From assembly GCA_027186245.1 (NCBI GenBank), contig CP114482.1, positions 10,807,209-10,871,208 on the forward strand: DNA of 64,000 nt. The letters are read 5' to 3'. Position 1 is the stretch's first letter. Every line of letters begins with the position of its first letter. The DNA is from Coriaria nepalensis (Eukaryota; Streptophyta; Magnoliopsida; Cucurbitales; Coriariaceae). Shown piece after piece: positions 40,301-54,025 of the stretch. The notes under the pieces are model-generated. The model did not search any database. It was not told where the DNA came from and was given only the letters and a program-made list of their open reading frames with translations. Position numbers and translations under genes: made by a program.

Positions 40301-41885
40301 TTTAAATATTATTTTCTTGCATAACTTGCAATTAATCTACTGAATACAACAATGCATTATTTTACCATTAAAAAGCATATCACTCAGTCTTTTCAATCAT
40401 TAAATTGTTTGAAGGCACTTCGAACCAATTCTATTTTTGTTTTGAAAACACGACTTTCATGCATAACTTGCACTTGATCTATTGATGGCAACTATTAATT
40501 TTTTAGCCTGAAAGTCATATTATTCAGTCTCTGTTAGTCACTAAATCATTCTAAATCACTTCGAACGAAATTCGGCCTTTAAACCTGACTTTCGTGCATA
40601 AGTTGTAGTTGATCTATTATAGGCAACAATGCATTTGTTTAGCCTTAAAGTCATGTCACTAAGTCTCTTCTAGTCATTAAATCAATCTAAATTAATTCGA
40701 ACGAATTCTATTTTCGCCCTTCAAACATTATTTCCTTACATAACTTGCAATTAATCTACTAAAGACAGCAATGCATTATTTTAGCATTAAAAAGCATATC
40801 ACTCAGTTTTTTCAATCATTAAATTGGTTGAAGGCACTTCGAACCAATTCTATTTTTGTTTTTAAAACCAACTTTCATGCATAACTTGCACTTGATCTAT
40901 TGAAGGCAACTATTCATCTTTTAGCCTTAAAGTCATATTATTGCGTCTCTTTTAGTCAGTAAATCACTCTAAATCACTCCGAACGAAATTCGTCATTTAA
41001 ACATGACTTTCGTGCGTAACTTGAAGTTCATCTATTGAAGGAAACAATGCATTTTTTAGCCTTGATGTCATATCACTAAGTCTCTTCTAGTCACTAAATC
41101 ATTCTAAATTAATTCGAACGAATTCTATTTTCGCCCTTCAAACATTATTTTCTTACATAACTTGCGATTAATCTACTGAATACAACAAAGCATTATTTTA
41201 GCATTAAAAAGCATATCACTGAGTCTTTTCAATCATTAAATTGATTGAAGGCACTTCGAACCAATTCTATTTTTGTTTTTAAAACACGACTTTCATGCAT
41301 AACTTGCACTTGATCTATTGAAGGCAACTATTCATTTTTTAGCCTTAAAGTCATATTATTCAGTCTCTTTTAGTCACTAAATCATTCTTAATCACTTCGA
41401 ACAAAATTCGGCCTTTAAACCTGACTTTCGTGCATAACTTGTAGTTAATGTATTATAGGCAACAATGCATTTGTTTAGCCTTAAAGTCATGTCACTGAGT
41501 CTCTTCTAGTCATTAAATCATTCTAAATTAATTCGAACGAATTCTATTTTAGCCCTTCAAACATTATTTTCTAACATAACTTGCAATTAATCTGCTAATG
41601 ACAACAATGCATTATTTTAGCATTAAAAGCCATATCACTCAGTCTTTTCAATCATTAAATTGATTGAAGGCACTTCGAACCAATTCTATTTTTGTTTTTA
41701 AAACACGACTTTCATGCATAACTTGCACTTGATCTATTGAAGGCAACTATTCATTTTTTAGCCTGAAAGTCATATTATTGCGTCTCTTTTAGTCAGTAAA
41801 TCACTCTAAATCACTTCGAACGAAATTCGTCCTTTAAACCTGACTTTCGTGCATAACTTGTAGTTGATCTATTATAGGCAACAAT
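34351..41885 (+). repeat. 18-unit HOR copy S2 (7535 bp)
   Basis: The most regular copy of the 18-unit HOR, with units at 34351, 34770, 35189, 35608, 36027, 36446, 36865, 37283, 37702, 38121, 38538, 38956, 39374, 39793, 40212, 40631, 41049 and 41467. It has both GTGCGTAACTTG units (38501 and 41012), 2511 bp apart as in S1. Those two and their next units resemble each other, pointing to an older six-unit duplication inside the HOR. Private changes include GCATAAAAAGC (about 38274, 1-bp loss) and CTGAGTTTCG (about 35565). Confidence 0.88.
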
Positions 41886-44317
41886 GCAATTGTTTAGCCT
41901 TAAAGTCATGTCACTGAGTGTCTTCTGGTCATTAAATCATTCTAAATTAGTTCGAACGAATTCTATTTTAGCCCTTCAAACCTTATTTTCTTACATAACT
42001 TGCAATTAATCTACTGAATACAACAATGCATTATTTTAGCATTAAAAAGCGTATCACCGAGTCTTTTCAATCATTAAATTGTTTGAAAGCACTTCGAACC
42101 AATTCTATTTTTGTTTTTAAAACACGACTTTCATGCATAACTTGCACTTGATCTATTGAAGGCAACTATTCATTTTTTAGCCTTAAATTCATATTATTGC
42201 GTCTCTTTTAGTCAGTAAATCACTCCAAATCACTTCGAACAAAATTCATCCTTTAAACGTAACTTTCGTGCATAACTTGTAGTCGATCTATTATAGGCAA
42301 CAATGCAATTGTTTAGCCTTAAAGTCATGTCACTGAATGTCTTCCAGTCATTAAATCATTCTAAATTAATTCGAACGAATTCTATTTTCGCCCTTCAAAC
42401 ATTATTTTCTTAAATAACTTGCAATTAATCTACTGAATACAACAATGCCTTATTTTAGCATTAAAAAGCGTATCACCGAGTCTTTTCAATCATTAAATTG
42501 TTTGAAAGCACTTCGAACCAATTCTATTTTTGTTTTTAAAACACGACTTTCATGCATAACTTGCACTTGATCTATTGAAGGAAACTATTCATTTTTTTGC
42601 CTTAAATTCATATTATTGCGTCTCTTTTAGTCAGTAAATCACTCCAAATCACTTCGAACAAAATTCGTCCTTTAAACCTGACTTTCGTGCATAACTTGTA
42701 GTCGATCTATTATAGGCAACAATGCAATTGTTTAGCCATAAAGTCATGTCACTGAATGTCTTCTAGTCATTAAATCATTCTAAATTAATTCGAACGAATT
42801 CTATTTTCGCCCTTCAAACATTATTTTCTTACATAACTTAAAATTAATTTACTAAAGACAACAATGCATTATTTTAGCTTTAAAAAGCATATCACTCAGT
42901 CTTTTCAATCATTAAATTGATTGAAGGCACTTCAAACCAATTCTATTTTTGTTTTTAAAACACGACTTTCATGCATAACTTGCACTTGATCTATTGAAGG
43001 CAACTATTCATTTTTTAGCCTTAAAGTCATATTATTGCGTCTCTTTTAGTCAGTAAATCACTCTAAATCACTTCGAACGAAATTCGTCCTTTAAACCTGA
43101 CTTTCGTGCATAACTTGTAGTCGATCTATTATAGGCGATAATGCAATTGTTTAGCATTAAAGTCATGTCACTGAGTGTCTTCTAGTCATTAAATCATTCT
43201 AAATTAATTCGAACGAATGCTTTTTTCGCCCTTCAAACATTATTTTCTTACATAACTTAAAATTAATTTAGTAAAGACAACAATGCATTATTTTAGCTTT
43301 AAAAAGCATATCACTCAGTCTTTTCAATCATTAAATTGATTGAAGGCACTTCGAACCAATTCTTTTTTTGTTTTTAAAACACGACTTTCATGCATAACTT
43401 GCACTTGATCTATTGAAGGCAACTATTCATTTTTTAGCCTTAAAGTCATATTATTGCGTCTCTTTTAGTCAGTAAATCACTCTAAATCACTTCGAACGAA
43501 ATTCGTCCTTTAAACCTGACTTTCGTGCATAACTTGTAGTTGATCTATTATACGCAACAATGCAATTGTTTAGCCCTAAAGTCATGTCACTGAGTGTCTT
43601 CTAGTCATTAAATCATTCTAAATTAATTCGAACGAATTCTATTTTAGCCCTTCAAACCTTATTTTCTTACATAACTTGCAATTAATCTACTGAATACAAC
43701 AATGCATCATTTTAGCATTAAAAGCCATATCACTCAGTCTTTTCAATCATTAAATTGATTGAAGGCACTTCGAACCAATTCTATTTTTGTTTTTAAAACA
43801 CGACTTTCATGCATAACTTGCACTTGATCTATTGAAGGCAACTATTCATTTTTTAGCCTTAAAGTCATATTATTGCGTCCCTTTTAGTCAGTAAATCACT
43901 CTAAATCACTTCGAACGAAATTCGTCCTTTAAACCTGACTTTCGTGCATAACTTGTAGACGATCTATTATAGGCAACAATGCAATTGTTTAGCCTTAAAG
44001 TCATGTCACTGAGTGTCTTCTAGTCATTAAATCATTCTAAATTAATTCGAACGAATTCTATTTTAGCCCTTCAAACATTATTTTCTTACATAACTTGCAA
44101 TTAATCTACTGAATACAACAATGCATTATTTCAGCATTAAAAAGCATATCACTGAGTCTTTTCAATCATTAAATTGATTGAAGGCACTTGGAACCAATTC
44201 TATTTATGTTTTTAAAACACGACTTTCGTGCATAACTTGCACTTCATCTATTGATGGCAACTATTCATTTTTAAGCCTTAAAGTCATATTATTGCGTCTC
44301 TTTTAGTCAGTAAATCA

Positions 44318-47246
44318 CTCTAAATCACTTCGAACGAAATTAGTCCTTTAAACATTACTTTCGTGCATAACTTGTAGTTGATCTATTATAGGGAACAATG
44401 CATTTCTTTAGCCTTAAAGTGATATGACTGAGTCTCTTCTAGTCGCTAAATTATTATAAATTAATTAGAACGAATTCTATTTTATCCCTTCAAATATTAT
44501 TTTCTTGCATAACTTGCAATTAATCTGCTAGAGACAACAATGCATTATTTTAGCATTAAAAAGCATATCACTCAGTCTTTTCAATAGTTAAATTGATTGA
44601 AGGCACTTCGAACCAATTCTATTTTTGTTGTTAAAACACGACTTTCATGCATAACTTCCACTTGATCTATTGAAGACAACTATTCATTTTTTAGCCTTAA
44701 ATTCATATTATTGCGTCTCTTTTAGTCAGTAAATCACTCCAAATCACTTCGAACAAAATTCGTCCTTTAAACCTGACTTTCGTACATAACTTGTAGTCGA
44801 TCTATATAGGCAACAATGCAATTGTTTAGCCTTAAAGTCATGTTACTGAATGTCTTCTAGTCATTAAATCATTCTAAATTAATTCGAACGAATTCTATTT
44901 TCGCCCTTCAAACATTATTTTCTTACATAACTTAAAATTAATTTACTAAAGACAACAATGCATTATTTTAGCTTTAAAAAGCATATCACTCAGTCTTTTC
45001 AATCATTAAATTGATTGAAGGCACTTCGAACCAATTCTATTTTTGTTTTTAAAACACGACTTTCATGCATAACTTGCACTTGATCTATTGAAGGCAACTA
45101 TTCATATTTTAGCCTTAAAGTCATATTATTGCGTCCCTTTTAGTCAGTTAATCACTCTAAATCACTTCGAACGAAATTCGTCCTTTAAACCTGACTTTCG
45201 TGCATAACTTGTAGTCGATCTATTATAGGCAACAATGCAATTGTTTAGCCTTAAAGTCATGTCACTGAGTGTCTTCTAGTCATTAAATCATTCTAAATTA
45301 ATTAGAACGAATTCTATTTTAGCCCTTCAAATATTATTTTCTTGCATAACTTGCAATTAATCTACTGAATACGGCCATGCATTATTTTAGCATTAAAAGG
45401 CATATAACTCAGTCTTTTCGATCATTAAATTGTTTGAAGGCACTTCGAACCAATTCTATTTTTGTTTTTAAAACACGACTTTCATGCATAACTTGCACTT
45501 GATCTATTGAAGGCAACTATTAATTTTTTAGCCTTAAAGTCATATTATTCAGTCTCTGTTAGTCACTAAATCATTCTAAATCACTTCGAACGAAATTCGG
45601 CCTTTAAACCTGACTTTCGTGCATAAGTTGTAGTTGATCTATTATAGGCAACAATGCATTTGTTTAGCCTTAAAGTCATGTCACTAAGTCTCTTCTAGTC
45701 ATTAAATCAATCTAAATTAATTCGAACGAATTCTATTTTCGCCCTTCAAACATTATTTCCTTACATAACTTGCAATTAATCTACTAAAGACAGCAATGCA
45801 TTATTTTAGCATTAAAAAGCATATCACTCAGTTTTTTCAATCATTAAATTGGTGGAAGGCACTTCGAACCAATTCTATTTTTGTTTTTAAAACCAACTTT
45901 CATGCATAACTTGCACTTGATCTATTGAAGGCAACTATTCATCTTTTAGCCTTAAAGTCATATTATTGCGTCTCTTTTAGTCAGTAAATCACTCTAAATC
46001 ACTCCGAACGAAATTCGTCATTTAAACATGACTTTCGTGCGTAACTTGAAGTTCATCTATTGAAGGAAACAATGCATTTTTTAGCCTTGATGTCATATCA
46101 CTAAGTCTCTTCTAGTCACTAAATCATTCTAAATTAATTCGAACGAATTCTATTTTCGCCCTTCAAACATTATTTTCTTACATAACTTGCAATTAATCTA
46201 CTGAATACAACAAAGCATTATTTTAGCATTAAAAAGCATATCACTGAGTCTTTTCAATCATTAAATTGATTGAAGGCACTTCGAACCAATTCTATTTTTG
46301 TTTTTAAAACACGACTTTCATGCATAACTTGCACTTGATCTATTGAAGGCAACTATTCATTTTTTAGCCTTAAAGTCATATTATTCAGTCTCTTTTAGTC
46401 ACTAAATCATTCTTAATCACTTCGAACAAAATTCGGCCTTTAAACCTGACTTTCGTGCATAACTTGTAGTTAATGTATTATAGGCAACAATGCATTTGTT
46501 TAGCCTTAAAGTCATGTCACTGAGTCTCTTCTAGTCATTAAATCATTCTAAATTAATTCGAACGAATTCTATTTTCGCCCTTAAACATTATTTTCTTACA
46601 TAACTTGCAATTAATCTACTGAATACAACAACGCATTATTTTAGCATTAAAAAGCATATCACTCAGTTTTTTCAATCATTAAATTGTTTGAAGGCACTTC
46701 AAACCAATTCTATTTTTGTTTTTAAAACACGACTGTCATGCATAACTTGCACTTGATCTATTGAAGGCAACTATTCATTTTTTAGCCTTAAAGTCATATT
46801 ATTCAGTCTCTTTTAGTCACTAAATCATTCTTAATCACTTCGAACAAAATTCGGCCTTTAAACCTGACTTTCGTGCATAACTTGTAGTTGATCTATTATA
46901 GGCAACAATGCATTTGTTTAGCCTTAAAGTCATGTCACTGAGTCTCTTCTAGTCCTTAAGTCATTCTAAATTAATTCGAACGAATTCTATTTTCGCCCTT
47001 CAAACATTATTTTCTTACATAACTTGCAATTAATCTACTGAATACAACAATGCATTATTTTAGCATTAAAAGGCATATCACTGAGTCTTTTCAATCATTA
47101 AATTGATTGAAGGCACTTCGAACAAATTCTATTTTTGTTGTTAAAACACGACTTTCTTGCATAACTTCCACTTGATCTATTGAAGGCAACTATTCATTTT
47201 TTAGCCTTAAAGTCATATTATTTAGTCTCTTTTAGTCACTAAATCA
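44318..47246 (+). repeat. 2929-bp tandem duplication in S3, copy 1
   Basis: Seven units. Marks found in S3 but not in S1 or S2 occur in both copies 2929 bp apart: TACGGCCATGC (about 45370 and 48299), AAAAGGCATATAAC, and TTGGTGGAAGG (about 45849 and 48778). TAGGGAACAATG (44390 and 47319) and GTGCGTAACTTG (46037 and 48966) follow the same offset. Confidence 0.88.
47240..47246. other. Junction of the 2929-bp duplication
   Basis: The C monomer here has the left mark TTTAGTCTC...GTCACT of the 50150-type unit and, from 47247, the right mark CTCTAAATC...TTAGTCC of the 44310-type unit. The two parents differ at 47239 and 47247, so the exchange is bracketed to the seven shared bases AAATCA with its preceding T. 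The unit phase is preserved. Confidence 0.8.
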
Positions 47247-50175
47247 CTCTAAATCACTTCGAACGAAATTAGTCCTTTAAACATTACTTTCGTGCATAAC
47301 TTGTAGTTGATCTATTATAGGGAACAATGCATTTCTTTAGCCTTAAAGTGATATGACTGAGTCTCTTCTAGTCGCTAAATTATTATAAATTAATTAGAAC
47401 GAATTCTATTTTATCCCTTCAAATATTATTTTCTTGCATAACTTGCAATTAATCTGCTAGAGACAACAATGCATTATTTTAGCATTAAAAAGCATATCAC
47501 TCAGTCTTTTCAATAGTTAAATTGATTGAAGGCACTTCGAACCAATTCTATTTTTGTTGTTAAAACACGACTTTCATGCATAACTTCCACTTGATCTATT
47601 GAAGACAACTATTCATTTTTTAGCCTTAAATTCATATTATTGCGTCTCTTTTAGTCAGTAAATCACTCCAAATCACTTCGAACAAAATTCGTCCTTTAAA
47701 CCTGACTTTCGTACATAACTTGTAGTCGATCTATATAGGCAACAATGCAATTGTTTAGCCTTAAAGTCATGTTACTGAATGTCTTCTAGTCATTAAATCA
47801 TTCTAAATTAATTCGAACGAATTCTATTTTCGCCCTTCAAACATTATTTTCTTACATAACTTAAAATTAATTTACTAAAGACAACAATGCATTATTTTAG
47901 CTTTAAAAAGCATATCACTCAGTCTTTTCAATCATTAAATTGATTGAAGGCACTTCGAACCAATTCTATTTTTGTTTTTAAAACACGACTTTCATGCATA
48001 ACTTGCACTTGATCTATTGAAGGCAACTATTCATATTTTAGCCTTAAAGTCATATTATTGCGTCCCTTTTAGTCAGTTAATCACTCTAAATCACTTCGAA
48101 CGAAATTCGTCCTTTAAACCTGACTTTCGTGCATAACTTGTAGTCGATCTATTATAGGCAACAATGCAATTGTTTAGCCTTAAAGTCATGTCACTGAGTG
48201 TCTTCTAGTCATTAAATCATTCTAAATTAATTGGAACGAATTCTATTTTAGCCCTTCAAATATTATTTTCTTGCATAACTTGCAATTAATCTACTGAATA
48301 CGGCCATGCATTATTTTAGCATTAAAAGGCATATAACTCAGTCTTTTCGATCATTAAATTGTTTGAAGGCACTTCGAACCAATTCTATTTTTGTTTTTAA
48401 AACACGACTTTCATGCATAACTTGCACTTGATCTATTGAAGGCAACTATTAATTTTTTAGCCTTAAAGTCATATTATTCAGTCTCTGTTAGTCACTAAAT
48501 CATTCTAAATCACTTCGAACGAAATTCGGCCTTTAAACCTGACTTTCGTGCATAAGTTGTAGTTGATCTATTATAGGCAACAATGCATTTGTTTAGCCTT
48601 AAAGTCATGTCACTAAGTCTCTTCTAGTCATTAAATCAATCTAAATTAATTCGAACGAATTCTATTTTCGCCCTTCAAACATTATTTCCTTACATAACTT
48701 GCAATTAATCTACTAAAGACAGCAATGCATTATTTTAGCATTAAAAAGCATATCACTCAGTTTTTTCAATCATTAAATTGGTGGAAGGCACTTCGAACCA
48801 ATTCTATTTTTGTTTTTAAAACCAACTTTCATGCATAACTTGCACTTGATCTATTGAAGGCAACTATTCATCTTTTAGCCTTAAAGTCATATTATTGCGT
48901 CTCTTTTAGTCAGTAAATCACTCTAAATCACTCCGAACGAAATTCGTCATTTAAACATGACTTTCGTGCGTAACTTGAAGTTCATCTATTGAAGGAAACA
49001 ATGCATTTTTTAGCCTTGATGTCATATCACTAAGTCTCTTCTAGTCACTAAATCATTCTAAATTAATTCGAACGAATTCTATTTTCGCCCTTCAAACATT
49101 ATTTTCTTACATAACTTGCAATTAATCTACTGAATACAACAAAGCATTATTTTAGCATTAAAAAGCATATCACTGAGTCTTTTCAATCATTAAATTGATT
49201 GAAGGCACTTCGAACCAATTCTATTTTTGTTTTTAAAACACGACTTTCATGCATAACTTGCACTTGATCTATTGAAGGCAACTATTCATTTTTTAGCCTT
49301 AAAGTCATATTATTCAGTCTCTTTTAGTCACTAAATCATTCTTAATCACTTCGAACAAAATTCGGCCTTTAAACCTGACTTTCGTGCATAACTTGTAGTT
49401 AATGTATTATAGGCAACAATGCATTTGTTTAGCCTTAAAGTCATGTCACTGAGTCTCTTCTAGTCATTAAATCATTCTAAATTAATTCGAACGAATTCTA
49501 TTTTCGCCCTTAAACATTATTTTCTTACATAACTTGCAATTAATCTACTGAATACAACAACGCATTATTTTAGCATTAAAAAGCATATCACTCAGTTTTT
49601 TCAATCATTAAATTGTTTGAAGGCACTTCAAACCAATTCTATTTTTGTTTTTAAAACACGACTGTCATGCATAACTTGCACTTGATCTATTGAAGGCAAC
49701 TATTCATTTTTTAGCCTTAAAGTCATATTATTCAGTCTCTTTTAGTCACTAAATCATTCTTAATCACTTCGAACAAAATTCGGCCTTTAAACCTGACTTT
49801 CGTGCATAACTTGTAGTTGATCTATTATAGGCAACAATGCATTTGTTTAGCCTTAAAGTCATGTCACTGAGTCTCTTCTAGTCCTTAAGTCATTCTAAAT
49901 TAATTCGAACGAATTCTATTTTCGCCCTTCAAACATTATTTTCTTACATAACTTGCAATTAATCTACTGAATACAACAATGCATTATTTTAGCATTAAAA
50001 GGCATATCACTGAGTCTTTTCAATCATTAAATTGATTGAAGGCACTTCGAACAAATTCTATTTTTGTTGTTAAAACACGACTTTCTTGCATAACTTCCAC
50101 TTGATCTATTGAAGGCAACTATTCATTTTTTAGCCTTAAAGTCATATTATTTAGTCTCTTTTAGTCACTAAATCA
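47247..50175 (+). repeat. 2929-bp tandem duplication in S3, copy 2
   Basis: Second copy. It can be told from the first by ATTGGAACG (about 48230) where copy 1 has ATTAGAACG (about 45301). After it the array returns to the normal S2 order (ATTTGGCC at about 50200, GACAGCACTG at about 50390). Confidence 0.88.
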
Positions 50176-52349
50176 TTCTAAATCACTTCGAACGAAATTT
50201 GGCCTTTAAACCTGACTTTCGTGCATAACTTGTAGTTGATCTATTATAGGCAACAATGCATTTGTTTAGCCTTAAAGTCATGTCACTGAGTCTCTTCTAG
50301 TCATTAAATCAATCTAAATTAATTCGAACGAATTCTATTTTCGCCCTTCAAACATTATTTCCTTACATAACTTGCAATTAATCTACTAAAGACAGCACTG
50401 CATTATTTTAGCATTAAAAAGCATATCACTCAGTTTTTTTAATCATTAAATTGGTTGAAGGCACTTCGAACCAATTCTATTTTTGTTTTTAAAACACGAC
50501 TTTCATGCATAACTTGCACTTGATCTATTGAAGGCAACTATTCATCTTTTAGCCTTAAAGTCATATTATTGCGTCTCTTTTAGTCAGTAAATCACTCTAA
50601 ATCACTTCGAACGAAATTAGTCCTTTAAACATTACTTTCGTGCATAACTTGTAGTTGATCTATTATAGGCAACAATGCATTTGTTTAGCCTTAAAGTCAT
50701 ATCACTGAGTCTCTTCTAGTCACTAAATTATTATATATTAATTAGAACGAATTCTATTTTAGCCCTTTAAATATTATTTTCTTGCATAACTTGCAATTAA
50801 TCTACTGAATACAACAATGCATTATTTTACCATTAAAAAGCATATCACTCAGTCTTTTCAATCATTAAATTGTTTGAAGGCACTTCGAACCAATTCTATT
50901 TTTGTTTTGAAAACACGACTTTCATGCATAACTTGCACTTGATCTATTGATGGCAACTATTAATTTTTTAGCCTCAAAGTCATATTATTCAGTCTCTGTT
51001 AGTCACTAAATCATTCTAAATCACTTCGAACGAAATTCGGCCTTTAAACCTGACTTTCGTGCATAAGTTGTAGTTGATCTATTATAGGCAACAATGCATT
51101 TGTTTAGCCTTAAAGTCATGTCACTAAGTCTCTTCTAGTCATTAAATCAATCTAAATTAATTCGAACGAATTCTATTTTCGCCCTTCAAACATTATTTCC
51201 TTACATAACTTGCAATTAATCTACTAAAGACAGCAATGCATTATTTTAGCATTAAAAAGCATATCACTCAGTTTTTTCAATCATTAAATTGGTTGAAGGC
51301 ACTTCGAACCAATTCTATTTTTGTTTTTAAAACCAACTTTCATGCATAACTTGCACTTGATCTATTGAAGGCAACTATTCATCTTTTAGCCTTAAAGTCA
51401 TATTATTGCGTCTCTTTTAGTCAGTAAATCACTCTAAATCACTCCGAACGAAATTCGTCATTTAAACATGACTTTCGTGCGTAACTTGAAGTTCATCTAT
51501 TGAAGGAAACAATGCATTTTTTAGCCTTGATGTCATATCACTAAGTCTCTTCTAGTCACTAAATCATTCTAAATTAATTCGAACGAATTCTATTTTCGCC
51601 CTTCAAACATTATTTTCTTACATAACTTGCGATTAATCTACTGAATACAACAAAGCATTATTTTAGCATTAAAAAGCATATCACTGAGTGTTTTCAATCA
51701 TTAAATTGATTGAAGGCACTTCGAACCAATTCTATTTTTGTTTTTAAAACACGACTTTCATGCATAACTTGCACTTGATCTATTGAAGGCAACTATTCAT
51801 TTTTTAGCCTTAAAGTCATATTATTCAGTCTCTTTTAGTCACTAAATCATTCTTAATCACTTCGAACAAAATTCGGCCTTTAAACCTGACTTTCGTGCAT
51901 AACTTGTAGTTAATGTATTATAGGCAACAATGCATTTGTTTAGCCTTAAAGTCATGTCACTGAGTCTCTTCTAGTCATTAAATCATTCTAAATTAATTCG
52001 AACGAATTCTATTTTCGCCCTTAAACATTATTTTCTTACATAACTTGCAATTAATCTACTGAATACAACAACGCATTATTTTAGCATTAAAAAGCATATC
52101 ACTCAGTTTTTTCAATCATTAAATTGTTTGAAGGCACTTCACACCAATTCTATTTTTGTTTTTAAAACACGACTGTCATGCATAACTTGCACTTGATCTA
52201 TTGAAGGCAACTATTCATTTTTTAGCCTTAAAGTCATATTATTCAGTCTCTTTTAGTCACTAAATCATTCTTAATCACTTCGAACAAAATTCGGCCTTTA
52301 AACCTGACTTTCGTGCATAACTTGTAGTTGATCTATTATAGGCAACAAT

Positions 52350-53187
52350 GCATTTGTTTAGCCTTAAAGTCATGTCACTGAGTCTCTTCTAGTCCTTAAG
52401 TCATTCTAAATTAATTCGAACGAATTCTATTTTCGCCCTTCAAACATTATTTCCTTACATAACTTGCAATTAATCTACTAAAGATAGCACTGCATTATTT
52501 TAGCATTAAAAAGCATATCACTCAGTTTTTTTAATCATTAAATTCGTTGAAGGCACTTCGAACCAATTCTATTTTTGTTTTTAAAACACGACTTTCATGC
52601 ATAACTTGCACTTGATCTATTGACGGCAACTATTCATCTTTTAGCCTTAAAGTCATATTATTGCGTCTCCTTTAGTCAGTAAATCACTCTAAATCACTTC
52701 GAACGAAATTAGTCCTTTAAACCTGACTTTCGTGCATAACTTGTAGTTGATCTATTATAGGCAACAATGCATTTGTTCAGCCTTAAAGTCATGTCACTGA
52801 GTCTCTTCTACTCATTAAATCAATCTAAATTAATTCGAACGAATTCTATTTTCGCCCTTCAAACATTATTTCCTTACATAACTTGCAATTAATCTACTGA
52901 AGACAGCACTGCATTATTTTAGCATTAAAAAGCATATCACTCAGTTTTTTTAATCATTAAATTGGTTGAAGGCACTTCGAACCAATTCTATTTTTGTTTT
53001 TAAAACACGACTTTCATGCATAACTTGCACTTGATCTATTGAAGGCAACTATTCATCTTTTAGCCTTAAAGTCATATTATTGCGTCTCTTTTAGTCAGTA
53101 AATCACTCTAAATCACTTCGAACGAAATTAGTCCTTTAAACATTACTTTCGTGCATAACTTGTAGTTGATCTATTATAGGCAACAAT
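52350..53187 (+). repeat. End of S3: hybrid unit and GACAGCACTG-type units
   Basis: Two units. The first (52350) begins as the 39374 type (CCTTAAGTCATTC) and changes to the 39793 type (TATTTCCTTAC, GATAGCACTG) between about 52403 and 52450, which skips one unit relative to S2. The second (52769) is a similar GACAGCACTG unit with TTGTTCAGCC and CTACTCATT variants. From here the 18-unit order is lost. Confidence 0.7.
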
Positions 53188-54025
53188 GCAATTGTTTAGC
53201 CTTAAAGTCATGTCACTGAGTGTCTTCTAATCATTAAATCATTCTAAATTAATTCGAACGAATTCTATTTTAGCCCTTCAAACATTATTTTCTTACATAA
53301 CTTGCAATTAATCTACTGAATACAACAATGCATTATTTTAATATTAAAAGGGATATCACTGAGTCTTTTCAATCATTAAATTGATTGAAGGCACTTCGAA
53401 CCAATTCTATTTTTGTTTTTAAAACACGACTTTCATGCATAACTTGCACTTGATCTATTGAAGGCAACTATTCATTTTTTAGCCTTAAAGTCATATTATT
53501 CAGTCTCTTTTAGTCATTAAATCATTCTAAATCACTTCGAACAAAATTCAGCCCTTAAACCTGACTTTCGTGAATAACTTGTAGTCGATCTATTATAGGC
53601 AACAATGCAATTGTTTAGCTTTAAAGCCATGTCACTGAGTGTCTTCTAATCATTAAATCATTCTAAATTAATTCGAACGAATTCTATTTTAGCCCTTCAA
53701 ACATTATTTTCTTACATAACTTGCAATTAATCTACTGAATACAACAATGCATTATTTTAATATTAAAAGGCATATCACTGAGTCTTTTCAATCATTAAAT
53801 TGATTGAAGGCACTTCGAACAAATTCTATTTTTGTTTTTAAAACACGACTTTCATGCATAACTTGCACTTGATCTATTGAAGGCAACTATTCATTTTTTA
53901 GCCTTAAAGTCATATTATTCAGTCTCTTTTAGTCATTAAATCATTCTAAATCACTTCGAACAAAATTCGGCCTTTAAACCTGACCTTCGTGAATAACTTG
54001 TAGTCGATCTATTATAGGCAACAAT
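53188..54025 (+). repeat. Two near-identical neighbouring units
   Basis: Units at 53188 and 53607 share a set of marks seen nowhere else in the window: CTTCTAATCATT, TTTTAATATTAAAAGG and CGTGAATAAC. They are most simply a single 419-bp tandem duplication. They differ at a few positions, for example GGGATATC against GGCATATC, GTTTAGCCTTAAAG against GTTTAGCTTTAAAG, and ACCAATTC against ACAAATTC, so the event is older than the one at 33513. Confidence 0.75.

Larger units (their letters stand above)
41886..52349 (+). repeat. 18-unit HOR copy S3, enlarged by an internal duplication
   Basis: Starts with CTTCTGGTC (41924) and follows S2 unit by unit for 13 units (41886 to 46910). At 47240-47246 it jumps back to the 44400-type unit and repeats seven units, then continues as S2 does to the 51514 unit (equivalent to 41049). 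It then departs: 51932 is a copy of the 38956-type unit (TTAAACATT one-base loss, CAACGC, GACTGTCATG) instead of the 41467-type. Length is 25 units. Position 51477 (GTGCGTAACTTG) is 10465 bp from 41012, which equals 7536 + 2929. Confidence 0.82.
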
